A stretch of DNA of 64,000 bases, taken from Fimbriimonas ginsengisoli Gsoil 348. Its GTDB lineage: Bacteria > Armatimonadota > Fimbriimonadia > Fimbriimonadales > Fimbriimonadaceae. Under the pieces are notes generated by a model. That model ran no database searches and was not told the DNA's origin. It was given only the letters and a program-made list of their open reading frames with translations. The position numbers and the translations under genes were made by a program. The stretch spans positions 372,001 to 436,000 of the forward strand of contig NZ_CP007139.1 in the NCBI RefSeq assembly GCF_000724625.1, read 5' to 3'. Of this stretch, positions 1 through 9,791 are shown piece by piece; position 1 is the stretch's first letter, and each line of letters opens with the position of its first letter.

Positions 1-2482
1 AGCCAAGTCGTTTGGCAATATCGCGGGCCAACGTGTAGTGCTCACGGGCATTCTTAAAGTCGCTAAGATCCAAATAGACTTGCCCAAGGTTGAAGTGGAT
101 TAACGCAGCCGATTCACTGTTCTCCTCCACTGCGGCTAGAGCTTCGAGGTGACATTGGATGGCTTTTTCGTCGGATTCTCTCTGGTGAGCGGTATTTTCA
201 CCGCTCCAAAACCAGATAAAGCCCTCCATAGATTTGGCCGCGACCCAGTTTCGCGGGTGGGACTCCCTCGTGTAGTAGGACAGCGCCTTGAGACAATCTT
301 GGCGGGCCGCTTCGTACCCCTCGGGGTAGGACGCTTGGATGCTCGCAAGGAGAAGGGACGCATAAGCGATCACGTCTTTGTTGCCAAGCCGATTGGCTAC
401 ACTCTGGGCCGCTCTCATCGCGATGACCGCAGGGGCCATGGTCTGTTGGGACCTCGGCGAAGCGGATTTGGCCAGTACTTCGCCCAGCTGAAGTTGCGTC
501 ATCATCCATGGAATCGGGTTCTTTTCCTCCGATAGTGCGGCAAGTGCCTGCTGAGCGGCGGCGACGGCCTCCACCTTTTTTCCCTGAAGCATGAGCAGAC
601 GGCTCGTCACGACGTGAGCGTGCGCCCAGGGTTCTGGTTCGCGATCTTTGTCCATACCGCTTTCCACTTCACTAAGCAGATGATCGGCTTCGGTCATGCT
701 TTCGTTTGCCGCTTTCAAGTCAAACATCGGGCGCCGTATCAAACAGTCAGCCAACAACACGCGACAAGAAGTCCATGTTATTTGATCCGTTTCCCTATGA
801 ATATGGGGAAGTGCCTTTCGAAGTCCACGTATGGCCTCCTCCGAATTGGATTCGGAATCCCCGGTTGGACTATCGAATAATGCTTCAGCGAGGAAAAACT
901 GAGTGTAGGCCCAAGCTTCAGGAAAGGAGTCTTCGGTAAAAACGGTGAGCGCGGCCCGGTGGTGCGGAAGGGCTTTGATACCTTTTAGTGCTCGGCCAAG
1001 GCTGTTTTGAAGCTTTGCCCAAAACTCGGCGTCATTCCGTTCTGAGACAATCGCCAGAGCAGATTCAAAGCAACTCGCGGCTTGCGTGTCGTCGACGTTA
1101 ACCAGCAAGATTCCCAACTCGTTGAGCATGATTGCCAACTCGTTCGAAGAAACCTTGTTCCGAGCCAACTCGATCGCCTGGGTTAGCATAGGGGCAGCTA
1201 TTCGCGCTGCTTCGGACGAAGAACTTTGGCTTTGAGCGACGGCTTTAGCGAATGTGGCTTGGGTACGAGCCCACTCGAGAGGGTGACTTTCCCTCGTGTA
1301 GTATCTTTGGGCTTCCTTCATGCAGTCGATCGCCCGAGCCGGGTCGCCCGGGCCGCCCAACATGGAATACATCGAACCGAGATTGGCAAGGGCTCTTGCC
1401 GCTAGCTCTGCTTGCCCATGTGAACGCATGAATGGAATGACCGACCGATATATGCCGATCGCAAGCGCGGCATTGGCGTCCGACCCTTTGGCCGTATCGA
1501 AATAGGCAGAGCCAAGCTCTCCAAGAATTCGAGCATGGTCGAGTGGGGCTTTCTTCTCATCTACGAGCGCTAACAAGACCTGAAGCGCCTTAATCCGGAG
1601 AAGCTTTTCGTTGCAGATTTCAAGGCTGCTCTGGAGGCGAGCGTCGTTGACGGTATCTGCCAGCGTCTCCTGCTCGTCATAAAGTGCACTCTTGGGTACG
1701 GCGAAGAGAAAAGATCCCCGGGCTACGGGTGTCCAGGGGAGGGCAATCTCCGAGCGGGCTCGTCCGAATAAGTCCTTGGCCGTTACCCAGCCTTGTTTGT
1801 ACTTGGTGAGAAATTCGAGCTCAGAAGAGAGACGACCGAGAAACCTAGTCGACTTAAGACTATCGTTAGTGATCGCAGCAGATACTGCGTCAGTCCCCGC
1901 CCAGATGGCCCGGAAGGGTAGTTGGGCCTGGTCTTTTACAGAAGCGTTCGGAGAGGGGACACCAACTCCTTCGTCGACGATCGAACCGGCGTAGCAAGCA
2001 TCTGAAACAAGCATCACGTGCTTCGCCGGAATTCCCTTAAGCACGATATCTCGAACTGCTGCCATGGGTACGTAGTCGTCCGGGTTGGTCCGATGCGTGG
2101 CATTCTTGGTGGGAGTGGCACCTAAGAAGAATCCGGATCCGGAGTCAACCTCGCCATGGAGCGCGAGGGCAATGAAGACTCGGTCGTTCGCCTGGACTCG
2201 TCGGGGATCTTCAAGCCTCTCGAGTTCCTGTCGGATTCGCGTAGCGGTGGCTTGCCCGCGGTCTAAGACGACGACGTTTTCGCGGGGAAACCCGCATCGG
2301 TCGATGAGGTCAGCGGCCAAGGTTCGGACAGAATTGCCGAAAGCACTTTCGCCGTTGGGTCCGACGTCGTCGGCGATGCAGAGGGCATGGGACGTGCGGT
2401 AAAAATGCGTCCCGCCGTAGTCAATCGGCTTGATGGCAACGTCGGACAGGGCCAGCGTAGCGAGTGCAAGAGTGACAGTCAT
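1..2482 (-). CDS. Caspase-like peptidase (C14 family) with TPR-rich C-terminus, 3' end outside window
   Basis: The reading frame starts at an ATG at 2482 and stays open to the window edge (about 827 codons). Residues 1-230 look like a caspase/metacaspase-fold protease. The catalytic His is in ALALHGEVDSG (His109) and the Cys in LVSDACYAGS (Cys163), so the dyad is intact. The rest is helical with repeated A/L/Y patterns (for example YTRESHP twice), typical of tetratricopeptide repeats. The N-terminus is mildly hydrophobic, but a signal peptide is not certain. The start overlaps the stop of the upstream FecR-like gene as ATGA, so the two are probably translationally coupled. By family knowledge, caspase-TPR proteins act as regulated proteases in signalling or cell death. 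The substrate is unknown. Confidence 0.85.
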   Translation of the reverse strand, partial: MTVTLALATLALSDVAIKPIDYGGTHFYRTSHALCIADDVGPNGESAFGNSVRTLAADLIDRCGFPRENVVVLDRGQATATRIRQELERLEDPRRVQANDRVFIALALHGEVDSGSGFFLGATPTKNATHRTNPDDYVPMAAVRDIVLKGIPAKHVMLVSDACYAGSIVDEGVGVPSPNASVKDQAQLPFRAIWAGTDAVSAAITNDSLKSTRFLGRLSSELEFLTKYKQGWVTAKDLFGRARSEIALPWTPVARGSFLFAVPKSALYDEQETLADTVNDARLQSSLEICNEKLLRIKALQVLLALVDEKKAPLDHARILGELGSAYFDTAKGSDANAALAIGIYRSVIPFMRSHGQAELAARALANLGSMYSMLGGPGDPARAIDCMKEAQRYYTRESHPLEWARTQATFAKAVAQSQSSSSEAARIAAPMLTQAIELARNKVSSNELAIMLNELGILLVNVDDTQAASCFESALAIVSERNDAEFWAKLQNSLGRALKGIKALPHHRAALTVFTEDSFPEAWAYTQFFLAEALFDSPTGDSESNSEEAIRGLRKALPHIHRETDQITWTSCRVLLADCLIRRPMFDLKAANESMTEADHLLSEVESGMDKDREPEPWAHAHVVTSRLLMLQGKKVEAVAAAQQALAALSEEKNPIPWMMTQLQLGEVLAKSASPRSQQTMAPAVIAMRAAQSVANRLGNKDVIAYASLLLASIQASYPEGYEAARQDCLKALSYYTRESHPRNWVAAKSMEGFIWFWSGENTAHQRESDEKAIQCHLEALAAVEENSESAALIHFNLGQVYLDLSDFKNAREHYTLARDIAKRLG

Positions 2483-3489
2483 TGGGAGCCTCCTTCTTCA
2501 GGTACTTCGCGAGACTTCAAGACTTGAAGCAAATCGTATTGAAGTCGGTCGAACCGAAAGTCGACCGCCAGGTAATGCAGCATGCCCAAGCTGACAAATC
2601 GGTCGGAGTGCTCGCGCCAATAGCGATAAACCAGCCACGCCCGCATACCCGGAAGATCGACAGGCGACTCGGTCCGGCTAACGGCTTCGTCGAAGACATC
2701 GAAACTGGTCGTTTTGGCGGGTGCTTGGGACCGCTTCATTTGTTCGCGGAGTTGGGAGTTCCGGGGAAGAACCCACGTCGTTACGTTCGGTGGAAGATTG
2801 CCGGATCGGTCCGATAACGTAACGGTTACGGGCAATTCTTCATTCGTCGAGGCTTCTATTAGCGCGCGTCCGAGCTCAGGGCTCAAGCCGGCTCCGAATG
2901 GAAGATCGGGCAAGCTGTTCAATCGCGACTCGAAGACTGTGGATTCAACTTTCGTCGAACTTCCGATAGTAAGAGCAAACCGCACTTCGCGGACCTTCGA
3001 ATCGGCAACCCACACTAGCGGCAACTCGCCGTTCGACGTCAGCGCGATAGTCGGGACGGGAACCTTCGCATTCGTCGGGCGAGCTCCTTGATACGTAAAG
3101 AGCGCAAGCGACTCGTAAGGCAACTTCGTCGCGGGGCCTTGTTTTCGGCCAAAGGAGGCGGGGCCCGATATGGGCTTTCCGACGCGCGGATCTTCAGGTG
3201 GTACGCGGTAGGTGCCGCCGGGCTTCACATATTGCCGACGCCCGTAGACGACGAGAAAAGCCTCCGACTCGTCCCCGGATTTAACCACGTCATCCGGATG
3301 AAGCCTTAAGGCGTGCGCCTTATCCGACTCCTGCAACACTTTTTTGGCGCCGAGCATCGGAACGAGCGCCACGTTTCCGGAAAAGTCGGCGACATATCCG
3401 ACGGTTTGTGGAGTCGATTGCTTGGGAACGGCTAATTGCACCGCAACGGCAAGGGCGATCAATGACATGAACAACTTATGGTACGTCAC
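2479..3489 (-). CDS. Exported FecR-like domain protein
   Basis: This 336-residue protein begins with a hydrophobic signal-like stretch (about residues 6-22). A FecR-like segment follows (about 30-95): glycine-rich turns, a DDVVKSGDESEAFLVVYG core and a VKPGGTYRVP tail, which fit the small beta-helical FecR fold. The remainder looks beta-rich and I do not recognise it. It overlaps the CHASE2 gene upstream and the caspase-like gene downstream by 4 bp each, so the three are very probably one operon. I infer an extracytoplasmic sensing or structural role beside the CHASE2 sensor. It is not the sigma-factor regulator FecR itself, because no sigma-factor gene is nearby. Confidence 0.7.
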   Translation of the reverse strand: MTYHKLFMSLIALAVAVQLAVPKQSTPQTVGYVADFSGNVALVPMLGAKKVLQESDKAHALRLHPDDVVKSGDESEAFLVVYGRRQYVKPGGTYRVPPEDPRVGKPISGPASFGRKQGPATKLPYESLALFTYQGARPTNAKVPVPTIALTSNGELPLVWVADSKVREVRFALTIGSSTKVESTVFESRLNSLPDLPFGAGLSPELGRALIEASTNEELPVTVTLSDRSGNLPPNVTTWVLPRNSQLREQMKRSQAPAKTTSFDVFDEAVSRTESPVDLPGMRAWLVYRYWREHSDRFVSLGMLHYLAVDFRFDRLQYDLLQVLKSREVPEEGGSQ

Positions 3490-5015
3490 GCTGGCTTGAG
3501 AGGCTTCGCTCCTGGTGGGTCATCGGATAACGAATTGTGATATCGACGGTGCTCCGCGACCTCCCTTACCGAAGCAAAGGCATTGATAACGGCTTCGACG
3601 ATGTTTGCAATGACAAGGGCCGGCACCACAGGGATGAGGATCCCGTGTAAATCCGCCCGACCAGCGAGGGCAAGAAGGGCGAGGCTTCCAAAAAGGGTCA
3701 CTACCGTAAGTTCAAGGGTAAGACGCTGAAGCTCGGTCTCGGCGTCCTCCTTGCCCAATCTCATGCAGAAAGCGGCCAAGCGACATATCGCAGCCCACAT
3801 AAGCGACCAGATGAGGACGAACGATAATTCGGGTATCCAACCGGAAAAGCTGCGAAGGCGATGGCCAAGCAGCGTATGGATCGCGCAGGCGTGGTGGAGA
3901 ACGCCAGCGTGCGCGGCCTCGTTCCAATCGGCCGTGGCCAGACCAGCGCCGGGGGCTAGGTTACTTGCGACGGGAATAATCGCCCGATCGGAAGCGGTAG
4001 GCCTGACAAGGTCCCCAATAAGCACAACCTTGCCGGAAAGCATCTTGCCGGCACGCATCTGATCCGAGAATTCGGGACCAGCGGTACCCGGCGGCTCGAA
4101 ATAAGGGGTTTCACCCTGCAATCGGGAAAGTTCAAGGCTCTCTACCAGAATTACAGGAAGAGCCTCGAAGTTAATCCAATAAGACTTCTCGTCTTCAATT
4201 TCCGTGGAAAGGCCCCAGCCGGCAGATTTCCAGATGGCCTCCGGCTGGGAGTCTCGATTCAGGAATTGCACAAGCGCGACGGCAAGAGGGGGCAGTTCTC
4301 GGTACGGCTCTGCCTGGCCACCTGAGTGATACGGCCCGATCAGCGGAGACGGCACTGCCATCGTGACAGCTCGACTTCGAAGGCTGGTAGCGGGAAACCT
4401 TCGGGCGACGTCGGCGAGCGTCTGCGAGTAGTTATCGACAAAAAATACCGGCGTTCCGGCATCGTTAAGCCTTTGAATCGTCGAATAGAGTTCGGTTCGT
4501 TGACGAGAAGGAGTATTGATCTCTGGGTCACGGGGAGCGAGATTCCAATCTACGACGATCGCTCGAGGATGCCACGCGCTCATCGAGGCGAGCAGGCGCG
4601 AAAGACCAACTTGACTGAGTTTGACGTCACGGTCGACATTCTCGACCGACCCGGTGTCGCTGAATTCGGTTTCTGAACTAGGGAAAACGTTTGTGACATC
4701 GAAGACGATGACCCCCGGTTTTTCTCCACTGGCCACGTATCGTTCCTGAAGCTGTTTTTGCTCGTACGCATACCCGCTCATGGGCAAATCGTCGTGCCAA
4801 GGCTGTTTGGCCAACCAAAGTTGGTCGATGCCGAATGCCAGAGTGGCGATCACGAGGGCTTTCCGAAGCCATCTTGGAACCTTCTCCTTCTTTTTCGGCG
4901 GCGAACTCTTAAACGGGATCTTTTGAACAGGTTGGACAATCGCCGCCTCCGGCTTCTTTGGAGGAGGGGACTTTCGAGCCGGCGTCCGTTTCTTTTTTCC
5001 TTTGGGCGCGCTCAC
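3486..5015 (-). CDS. CHASE2-domain membrane sensor protein
   Basis: The 509-residue product has a basic, proline-rich cytoplasmic head (1-45), one membrane segment (about 48-66), a large presumed extracytoplasmic domain (about 70-385), then further hydrophobic segments (about 395-480) and a short tail. The middle domain carries CHASE2 hallmarks: an IVVDWNL-type strand after a helix listing what must be done, VVLIGDLV near its end, and HACAIHTLL just before the membrane segments. CHASE2 domains usually feed a kinase or cyclase on the same chain. Here none is attached, so the output is presumably one of the two overlapping downstream proteins. It is the first gene of a three-gene operon. The ligand cannot be read from sequence. 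Confidence 0.75.
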   Translation of the reverse strand: MSAPKGKKKRTPARKSPPPKKPEAAIVQPVQKIPFKSSPPKKKEKVPRWLRKALVIATLAFGIDQLWLAKQPWHDDLPMSGYAYEQKQLQERYVASGEKPGVIVFDVTNVFPSSETEFSDTGSVENVDRDVKLSQVGLSRLLASMSAWHPRAIVVDWNLAPRDPEINTPSRQRTELYSTIQRLNDAGTPVFFVDNYSQTLADVARRFPATSLRSRAVTMAVPSPLIGPYHSGGQAEPYRELPPLAVALVQFLNRDSQPEAIWKSAGWGLSTEIEDEKSYWINFEALPVILVESLELSRLQGETPYFEPPGTAGPEFSDQMRAGKMLSGKVVLIGDLVRPTASDRAIIPVASNLAPGAGLATADWNEAAHAGVLHHACAIHTLLGHRLRSFSGWIPELSFVLIWSLMWAAICRLAAFCMRLGKEDAETELQRLTLELTVVTLFGSLALLALAGRADLHGILIPVVPALVIANIVEAVINAFASVREVAEHRRYHNSLSDDPPGAKPLKPA

Positions 5016-5102
5016 ATGAGAATGTTACATGAGCCGGCGTCATACCCTTTCAAACGCAGCATCACGGACCCGGCTGGAAGCCGGGGGGACACTGGAGAAG
5101 AT

Positions 5103-5120
5103 GCCGCCTTGGAAGGCGGC
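5103..5120. terminator. GC-rich hairpin downstream of the GH172 gene
   Basis: GCCGCC-TTGGAA-GGCGGC forms a perfect 6-bp stem directly after the stop codon of the GH172 gene, in the 106-bp gap before the CHASE2 gene. No T-run follows, so it may be a repeat unit or an imperfect terminator rather than a classical intrinsic terminator. A second short stem (GGCTGGAAGCC) lies just upstream at about 5069-5079. Confidence 0.45.
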
Positions 5121-5121
5121 A

Positions 5122-6222
5122 CTACACGATCTCTAGGCTATCCCGATCCGGAAGGGGTGGGAAGGGGGCGTGGGGTTCGGCTTGGTACCAGAAGGCGACG
5201 GAGGCGATGTCGTCTTGCAGGGGCAGGTAACGACCGCCGGAGCGCCAGCCGAGGGCTTGGATGGTGACGCGCAGGTCCTCCTCGAACCGAACCGGGTCCA
5301 TGATGTGCCACCGGTACATTCCGAAGCGCTGCTGCACCTGGTAGTGGCCGTCTCCCCGGATCACCTGAGGCAGGCCCGCGTACGGCGTGGTGAATTCCCG
5401 GTATTCGATCGATTCGACCCCGGCCTCGTTCTTCACCTTCACATCGAAGTCGTACGAACCACAGAAGTAGTCCTCGGTGCCGGTGCCGCAGATGGTCGGA
5501 AACTCGCCGTCTCCGTCCATGAAGAACTTGATCTCACCCTCGCCCCACCAGCCGTTATTGTTCACTCCCCAGGCCATGTAGGTGCCGACGAACTGACCTT
5601 GGCCGCGTACTCCGTCTAAGATTGTGTAGTCGTCCTTGTACGGAAGCGGGTTCGTTCGGCGGAACTGCGCGTGGAAATAGGCGGCATCCTCCGGCACTTC
5701 GGTAAGGGTGTAATTGACCTGGTAGTACAGCACCATGTCCTCGCCCCGGTTCTCCATCGTGATCCGGCATCGCTTCCGGAACGGCATTTCCCAATAGCAG
5801 TTGAACGCGCTTCCGGGATTGACGCAAATCGCGAGCGACGTCACCTGCGCGTACTTGCCCCATCCGCACGCGAAGAAATCGCCGACCGGGCACTCGACCG
5901 ACGGCGTTTCCTCGTCGTCCCAATAGAACCGGATGATCGAGTCGCGCCAGACGCCGGTCGGCGTCATCCAAATCTGCTGGATCGCCCCCGGACCCTCGAT
6001 GTCGGCAATCTCGAACGTCGTGCCGGCCGCGATCCGAACGCTTGGAGAGATCTTCCATCCTCGCCCGAGGTCCCGCGCGCAACGCTCTCCCGTCCCCTCC
6101 GTCGCCATCCCGCCCTTCCCTTTCTCGCCTTTGAAATTCTCGGGCGAAATGGAGCGGGTTTTTGCCTTAGAGAGCCGAGACAGGTTGCCGAGATGGAGAC
6201 CCAAACCGTCGAATTGCGACAT
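5122..6222 (-). CDS. Glycoside hydrolase family 172 (DUF2961) protein
   Basis: This 366-residue protein matches the DUF2961/GH172 family. Hallmarks are IEGPGAIQQIWMTPTG near the start, FYWDDEETPSVECPVGDFF, and the GTGTEDYFCGSYDF motif at about residue 250. GH172 enzymes characterised so far act on arabinofuranosides or fructofuranosides. The exact substrate here is unknown. There is no evident signal peptide, so a cytoplasmic location is likely unless the start is wrong. It is last in the GntR > prepilin > small membrane protein > beta-helix protein > GH172 run, with 76 bp to the gene before it. A strong hairpin follows its stop. Confidence 0.85.
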   Translation of the reverse strand: MSQFDGLGLHLGNLSRLSKAKTRSISPENFKGEKGKGGMATEGTGERCARDLGRGWKISPSVRIAAGTTFEIADIEGPGAIQQIWMTPTGVWRDSIIRFYWDDEETPSVECPVGDFFACGWGKYAQVTSLAICVNPGSAFNCYWEMPFRKRCRITMENRGEDMVLYYQVNYTLTEVPEDAAYFHAQFRRTNPLPYKDDYTILDGVRGQGQFVGTYMAWGVNNNGWWGEGEIKFFMDGDGEFPTICGTGTEDYFCGSYDFDVKVKNEAGVESIEYREFTTPYAGLPQVIRGDGHYQVQQRFGMYRWHIMDPVRFEEDLRVTIQALGWRSGGRYLPLQDDIASVAFWYQAEPHAPFPPLPDRDSLEIV

Positions 6223-6298
6223 AGAGCGACTATATCTCTCAAGCGCGATCTATAACAATCAAACGCGAAATAATCCGGAGAATAGCCCGGTCGACTGG

Positions 6299-7525
6299 TC
6301 AAGGCGCGTCGGTCTTGACCACCGACGGATCGGCGATCTTCATGCGAAGCTTCTTCGGCGAAAGGTTGTCGGTGAGGATCGCCCGTTTGACTCCGGCCTC
6401 GATCGCCACGTGCTCCTTATCCTCCCGGAACTCGCATCCCCGCACGAGGATGGAGCCACCGGTGGCCCGGATGGCGGCTAAACCCTTGTTGCGGCCGTCC
6501 CACTGAACAAAGGTGCAGTCTCCGAAGCCGACCGTTCCGGTACCGGCGATGTCGGCGATTCGATCGCACGGGCCCCAGAAGGCGCAGTTGGAGAAGCGGA
6601 CGACGCCGGTGTTCGCCGGCGAGACGACGACTTGCGTCGGACTGGCGCCATGGAACGAGGTGAATTCCCCGTTGGTGATCAGCAGACCAAACGGGGCAGC
6701 TTGCTCGACTTTCACCGCCACGTTGCAGTCGTCCGCGCCGATTCCCAGGAAGTTGCCGTTGCATGCGCCATCTTTCGATTCCATGAACCGATAACCGACT
6801 CCGTAGCCGAAGGCGAACGTGTTAAGGACGTACTGCCAGTCGGTCCGGCTGAAGATGAAAGCCTCGCCGTACGTGCGTTGCCAGTCGAGCAGCTTGTCGG
6901 AGACGCTCCACCACGGATTGAAATGGACGTTCTCGATCCGCCCGATATCATAGATGGCGTCGACGAAGATTCCGCGACGAAGCGGTTGGCCGCTGACGTT
7001 GCGGATCAGGTGCCGCTCATTGGCACTCGCGTCGATGCCGTTGTAAGGGTTGAGGAGTTCGACGTCGAGGACGGCCGGGTTCTTGCCCCGCATCGCGATC
7101 GCCCAAGGGTACGGCTTGGGAATCGCCTTGGGATCCTGCTTCGGATAGTAGAAGACCACTCCCTTCACCGTCGAGTTGGTGTTCAGAGTGAGAAACGCGC
7201 CCGCCTCCGTTCCCTCGCCCCCTTCGATCAAAAAAGTCGTGCCGCCGTCGGTCGGCTTGGGAAGATCCGGGTTCCGGATGCCGTTGTGGCTCGGCACCGA
7301 CTCCCACGACCCCTTCAAGGTCACCCCCTTCGGAACGTTGAGCGTCCCCGCGAACCGATAGTTTCCGGAGCCCGCGAACACGGCGACGTTTTGCTTGGCC
7401 GCGGCATCCAGGGCGGCCTGGAACGCCTTGGTGTTATCCGTTCGTCCATCCCCCTTGGCCCCGAACGAGGCGACGTCGAGTGTGGCGGGGCCGAGGACCG
7501 TCAAAAGTGAGAGGGCGTAAAACAT
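6299..7525 (-). CDS. Secreted right-handed beta-helix protein (pectate-lyase-3 superfamily)
   Basis: The 408-residue product begins with a signal peptide (MFYALSLLTVLGPAT) and then DVASFGAKGDGRTDNTKAF, the classic opening of Pectate_lyase_3 / GH28-like beta-helix proteins. The rest has the short repeating beta-strand pattern of a parallel beta-helix, with phrases such as NPYNGIDASANERHLIRNVS and RATGGSILVRGCEF. An upstream in-frame start would overlap the small membrane-protein gene and lacks a signal peptide, so ATG 7525 is preferred. I infer a polysaccharide lyase or hydrolase acting outside the cell. Catalytic residues cannot be assigned. It sits between a prepilin module and a GH172 gene. 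Confidence 0.75.
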   Translation of the reverse strand: MFYALSLLTVLGPATLDVASFGAKGDGRTDNTKAFQAALDAAAKQNVAVFAGSGNYRFAGTLNVPKGVTLKGSWESVPSHNGIRNPDLPKPTDGGTTFLIEGGEGTEAGAFLTLNTNSTVKGVVFYYPKQDPKAIPKPYPWAIAMRGKNPAVLDVELLNPYNGIDASANERHLIRNVSGQPLRRGIFVDAIYDIGRIENVHFNPWWSVSDKLLDWQRTYGEAFIFSRTDWQYVLNTFAFGYGVGYRFMESKDGACNGNFLGIGADDCNVAVKVEQAAPFGLLITNGEFTSFHGASPTQVVVSPANTGVVRFSNCAFWGPCDRIADIAGTGTVGFGDCTFVQWDGRNKGLAAIRATGGSILVRGCEFREDKEHVAIEAGVKRAILTDNLSPKKLRMKIADPSVVKTDAP

Positions 7526-7577
7526 GATGAGATCGATTAGGCTGGGGGGCTGGGCATGTCCAGCCCCGGTTCTTAGA

Positions 7578-7847
7578 CTATCTTCCGTCCGAAGCGGCGG
7601 ACGCGTCGACGCCTCCCGGCGGCGCCCCAGGACCGGCGAGCGGCGGCATCTCACCCCGTGAGGCCGTCGCCGGAGCCGGACCCGGTTGTCCGCCGGAGGC
7701 GAACTTGCGTTGATTGCTCCTAAGCAGGGTCAACTCGTCCTTACTGGCATCGCCCGCGCTCCCCGCTTTCGCGAAGAGCGCGGCCACGAATCCGACCGCC
7801 ACGAGAACGGATGCGACCAGAGCCCAGGTGGGAATCGGCTTTTTCAT
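7578..7847 (-). CDS. Small single-pass membrane protein after prepilin gene
   Basis: This 89-residue protein has one N-terminal hydrophobic helix (about 8-26, ALVASVLVAVGFVAALFA) followed by a proline/glycine-rich low-complexity tail. No family was recognised. It begins 4 bp after the stop of the prepilin gene, and a similar small membrane protein follows the prepilin gene at 40461. This recurring order suggests a functional partnership, perhaps as a membrane anchor or assembly factor for the pseudopilin, but that is inference. Confidence 0.7.
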   Translation of the reverse strand: MKKPIPTWALVASVLVAVGFVAALFAKAGSAGDASKDELTLLRSNQRKFASGGQPGPAPATASRGEMPPLAGPGAPPGGVDASAASDGR

Positions 7848-7850
7848 GGT

Positions 7851-8615
7851 TTAGTCCGTATCCTCAATCGGCCAGCCGCCATCCCATCCTTTCCGCGGCC
7901 AGTTCTTATCGTAAGAAATGAACGGCGGGTAGGGCCAGAAGCCGTGGCCGATCGCCTGGTCGATGGCGTGCGACTTGGCGTGACCATCCATGAAGATGAA
8001 GTTCATCTTTACATTGGGCTGCCAGCAGCACCCGGCGTATCCGGCCGGGATATTGGGCTGGGATCGAAGGTCGTGGTAGGGGACCGCCTCGTTGAATATC
8101 CACGTGTTCGCCGGCTTTTGGAAACTCGAGAGGTTGTAGGTCCGGTTCTTCTGGTCGCCGCTCGCCGCTCCGCTCCACGTGTAGAACATGTAAAAGCGGT
8201 ACGGGTAGCTCGTAAACCAAGAGCTTTGCTTGTACGTCAGGTCCGTGCTGCTGTCGCTGGGGCACTTCCACACTCCGTCGTTCTTCACGTACGGATTGAA
8301 CAGGGCTCGAATCGAGTGGGTCTTGGCGTAGGCGATCTGAGTGGGTCCGTTAGGCGCCCAGAATCCGCTGGCGAGCTCGCCGGTCCAGTCCTGTGCGTCT
8401 TGGGAGTCCTGGTAGTAGACGACGGGCAACGAGTCGTCGTTGTCGCCGAGGTACATCTGGAACGACAGCCCGATCTGCTTCTCGTTCGAGATGCAGGTGA
8501 TCGACTTGGCGGCCTGTTTGGCCTGGGCGAAAACCGGGAAAAGGATGGCGGCGAGGATCGCGATGATGGCGATCACGACTAAGAGTTCGATAAGGGTAAA
8601 TGCTTTACGTTGCAT
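7851..8615 (-). CDS. Prepilin-type DUF1559 protein
   Basis: A 254-residue type IV prepilin-like protein. [18 protein letters not shown] gives the positively charged leader, the processing site before FTLIE, the conserved Glu5 and the hydrophobic stem. [12 protein letters not shown] and SNEKQIGL follow, then a C-terminal DUF1559 domain with the [11 protein letters not shown] (H-X9-DG type) motif. I chose ATG 8615 over an in-frame GTG at 8627 because GGAG lies about 6 nt upstream and it gives a normal leader. It follows the GntR gene by 37 bp. The family is thought to form surface pseudopilins; a glycan-capture role here is inferred from context. Confidence 0.9.
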   Translation of the reverse strand: MQRKAFTLIELLVVIAIIAILAAILFPVFAQAKQAAKSITCISNEKQIGLSFQMYLGDNDDSLPVVYYQDSQDAQDWTGELASGFWAPNGPTQIAYAKTHSIRALFNPYVKNDGVWKCPSDSSTDLTYKQSSWFTSYPYRFYMFYTWSGAASGDQKNRTYNLSSFQKPANTWIFNEAVPYHDLRSQPNIPAGYAGCCWQPNVKMNFIFMDGHAKSHAIDQAIGHGFWPYPPFISYDKNWPRKGWDGGWPIEDTD

Positions 8616-8652
8616 GAATTTCTCCACAGCGAGAAAATAGGCGGGCCGTGAC

Positions 8653-9783
8653 TTACGAGCCGATGAGGGCTTGAGTCCAGGCCCCTGTGACGAGGATCTC
8701 CGGAGGCAGGAGGAGTCGGGCGGGAGCGTCGGACCTCCCTTCGATTCGTCCCAAGGTCAAATCGACGGCATTGCGGCCGATCTCGCGGAGTGGCTGGAGA
8801 ACCTTCACCAACATGAGGTCCTCGGGAGGGTTGAGGTACGGCTCGTCGAAGCAGCCGAGCGCGTAGTCGCTTCTGGGAACCCCCATCTCCTCGACGATCT
8901 GCGAGATCACCGCGAGGCGAGTGGCGTCGGCCGAGAAGATGGCGGTGGGAAAACGGAGTTGCCTTACGAGGTCGTAGGTTCGGTCATAGTTCGACCGATC
9001 GACCCCCTCGCCCAGGTCCTGGCGAAGTTCCAGGACGCTTGCGGCGATCCCTCGCTCGGCCATCGCGTCGAGATATCCCTGTCGGCGATCGCGCAGGACG
9101 GTGCTGTCGATAGGGCCGGTAATGTAGGCGACCGAGGACACCCCCTCGTCCAGTAGCCGCATCGTCGCCCGGTAGGCGCCGAGTTGGTTGTCGCTGGCCA
9201 CCGCGTCGATGGGAAGCTCTTCGATGTACCGGTCGAACAGGACGAGCGGAATATTTGCCGCGCGGATCTTCTCCAGACAGTCCAAGTTGGCGGGGCCGCC
9301 GATGTAGATCATGAGGACGGCGTCGACCCCTCGCTCGACCACGTTTAGCAGGTTCTCCCGCTCGGTCTCGACTTCGAGGTTGTCGAGATAGAGCGAAATG
9401 CTGACCCCTTTCTTTCGAGCGTGATGCTCGATCGACTGCATGAGGAGCGGAATCACGTCGGTTCCGGCTCGGAAGTCGGGAGAGTCGTTGGCGTACAGAT
9501 AAGGCGCGATCACCGCGACCGTTCGGTGCACTTTAGGTCGCTCGCTGACGAACGTTCCCTTCCCTTGCAGCCGCCGCAGCCATCCTTCTTGCTCGAGAGA
9601 GATGATCGCCTCTCGAACCGTCGCCCGGCTCACCCCGTAACGGGTGATCAGCTCCGGCTCCGACGGGAAACGATCTCCCACCTTGAAGCTGCCATCTTTC
9701 AGGGAGTCCAGTAGGGCGCTTCTCAAAAGCTGGGGCTTGCTTAACGATCCAATTCGGTCAACTGACACAACGACACTATACAT
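8653..9783 (-). CDS. GntR-type regulator with LacI-like ligand-binding domain
   Basis: In this 376-residue protein, residues about 15-82 form a GntR winged helix ([27 protein letters not shown], then [14 protein letters not shown]; shown in parts). Residues about 105-370 resemble the periplasmic-binding-protein fold of LacI/AraR proteins, with DGVLMIY-like, PLVLFDRYI and [13 protein letters not shown] segments. It presumably binds a sugar and controls the downstream carbohydrate genes. A 14-bp direct repeat lies just upstream of its start and is a plausible autoregulatory site. It heads the first utilisation module. Confidence 0.88.
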   Translation of the reverse strand: MYSVVVSVDRIGSLSKPQLLRSALLDSLKDGSFKVGDRFPSEPELITRYGVSRATVREAIISLEQEGWLRRLQGKGTFVSERPKVHRTVAVIAPYLYANDSPDFRAGTDVIPLLMQSIEHHARKKGVSISLYLDNLEVETERENLLNVVERGVDAVLMIYIGGPANLDCLEKIRAANIPLVLFDRYIEELPIDAVASDNQLGAYRATMRLLDEGVSSVAYITGPIDSTVLRDRRQGYLDAMAERGIAASVLELRQDLGEGVDRSNYDRTYDLVRQLRFPTAIFSADATRLAVISQIVEEMGVPRSDYALGCFDEPYLNPPEDLMLVKVLQPLREIGRNAVDLTLGRIEGRSDAPARLLLPPEILVTGAWTQALIGS

Positions 9784-9791
9784 CAGTCGTC

